6,755 bases of DNA from Elusimicrobiota bacterium (GTDB lineage Bacteria; Elusimicrobiota; Elusimicrobia; Elusimicrobiales; Elusimicrobiaceae): assembly GCA_031258375.1 (NCBI GenBank), contig JAIRMX010000081.1, forward strand, positions 1 to 6,755, in the 5' to 3' direction. The notes below the pieces were generated by a model. It searched no databases, was not told where the DNA came from, and worked only from the letters and a program-made list of their open reading frames with translations. The first letter of the stretch is position 1; each line of letters begins with the position of its first letter. This document shows positions 6,348-6,755 of this stretch, piece by piece. A program made the translations under genes and the position numbers.

Positions 6348-6376
6348 ATTTTAACATTTTTTGAGCGTATGTTTAA
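6348..6376 (-). promoter_or_regulatory. Candidate promoter of the birA-oad operon
   Basis: On the minus strand an extended -10, TG-T-TAAAAT (box at 6353-6348), lies 17 nt after a weak -35 (TTAAAC, 6376-6371). Transcription would begin at about the A of the birA ATG at 6340. This is a pattern-based guess in AT-rich DNA. Confidence 0.35.
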
Positions 6377-6436
6377 ATTTGTAGTTTATCTAAAATAATG
6401 TTTCAACGAAAAATCTCGATATCTGAAGGGGATTAT

Positions 6437-6607
6437 ATGACTGGTAATAAAGAAGAAAAATTCAAAACTATATTATGCAACTTCGGATTGTTTTTTATTG
6501 TTTATTTTCGCCGGTTCTTCTCCGATATAATTTTTTTCTTCCTCTTTATCCGTTTTGGCCGTCATGCTGAACTATTTTCAGCATCTGTAGTAAACGACAA
6601 ACCCTGA
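6437..6607 (+). CDS. Doubtful small ORF, possible membrane peptide ending in repeat DNA
   Basis: This 56-codon ORF starts at an ATG with a good Shine-Dalgarno site (AAGGGG at 6426-6431, 5 nt spacing); an in-frame ATG at 6398 would add 13 residues but lacks such a site. After a charged head (MTGNKEEKFK) come two hydrophobic runs, ILCNFGLFFIVYF and FFSDIIFFFLFI, separated by RR. The last 15 residues or so (RHAELFSASVVNDKP) are encoded by the dispersed inverted repeat starting at 6560, so any original C-terminus has been replaced. It is divergent from birA. I recognise no family; it may be a truncated gene or no gene at all. Confidence 0.3.
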   Translation: MTGNKEEKFKTILCNFGLFFIVYFRRFFSDIIFFFLFIRFGRHAELFSASVVNDKP

Positions 6608-6624
6608 AATGAATTCGGAGTGAC
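6560..6624. repeat. Imperfect inverted repeat of the 'cgtcatgctgaac' type
   Basis: The arms 6561-6581 and 6604-6624 pair at 15 of 21 positions around a 22-nt centre. The sequence style (GTCATGCTGAAC at the left, CTGAAATGAATTC...GTGAC at the right) resembles dispersed REP-like repeats seen in several bacterial groups. No T-run follows, so it is not a simple terminator. Confidence 0.6.
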
Positions 6625-6670
6625 GAATTAGAAGGCCTAACATTACGCCATGATATAATTCCGTTTTATT

Positions 6671-6720
6671 ATTCGTCATACTGGACCACGTATTACACTT
6701 TTTAGCCGTCATTGCGGGTA
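6671..6720. repeat. Further partial copies of the CGTCAT repeat family
   Basis: CGTCATACTGGACCA (6674-6688) resembles the left arm at 6560 (11 of the first 14 bases match). CGTCATTGCGGG (6707-6718) starts the same way but then diverges. ATTCGTCA (6671-6678) is the reverse complement of TGACGAAT (6621-6628), so neighbouring units face each other. The window ends before the extent of the array can be judged. Confidence 0.4.
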
Positions 6721-6755
6721 AAAAGGTGAAAAAGAGTTGCAAAAAAGGGATGATA

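Noticed and set aside
6341..6436. Biotin operator or riboswitch upstream of birA
   Set aside because: No long palindrome or structured leader is seen, and the ligase has no DNA-binding domain.

Overview
The window looks like a chromosomal piece from an anaerobic or fermentative Gram-negative-type bacterium with moderate-to-low GC. AT-rich spacers and A/T-rich wobble sit alongside frequent gcg/gcc/ggc codons. The combination of a sodium-translocating oxaloacetate decarboxylase, a PepT-like peptidase, a decayed IS903-type transposase and dispersed 'cgtcatgctgaac' repeats would fit the Elusimicrobiota (Endomicrobium-like). That placement is an impression from gene content and sequence style; no search was run.

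Layout. Positions 1-551 (+) hold the C-terminal part of an M20-family tripeptidase-like peptidase, cut by the left edge. It ends at a strong intrinsic terminator (656-690), which lies inside the 3' end of a convergent gene (668-1072, -) for a small SEC-C zinc-motif protein. Upstream of that gene is an AT-rich stretch with TTTATAA repeated three times at an exact 16-bp period. Positions 1162-2018 are a dead, internally deleted IS903/IS5-type element with clear 20-bp terminal inverted repeats. Its transposase has lost the central catalytic region, carries a frameshifting 14-bp tandem duplication and has an amber codon. About 400 bp without genes follow (2019-2414), holding a perfect 11-bp-stem hairpin and the terminator of the next operon.

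The core of the window is a four-gene minus-strand operon read from 6340 down to 2415: biotin protein ligase (birA, no DNA-binding domain), oadG, oadA and oadB. birA and oadG overlap by 4 bp (ATGA); the other gaps are 22 and 14 bp with good Shine-Dalgarno sites. OadA carries the carboxyltransferase domain and a C-terminal biotin domain (EAMKMET). OadB is the membrane Na+ channel/decarboxylase with the GGADGPT motif. OadG is the one-helix anchor. BirA would attach biotin to OadA, so the operon encodes a sodium pump driven by oxaloacetate decarboxylation together with the enzyme that activates it. A short terminator (2324-2347) closes the operon.

Beyond birA, the right end (6341-6755) holds a candidate leaderless promoter for birA, a doubtful small plus-strand ORF, and a cluster of imperfect inverted 'cgtcatgctgaac'-type repeats. 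I see no tRNA, rRNA or CRISPR array. I do not see a clearly new biological system; the most notable points are the birA-oad coupling, the divergent OadA active-site segment, and the decay history of the IS.
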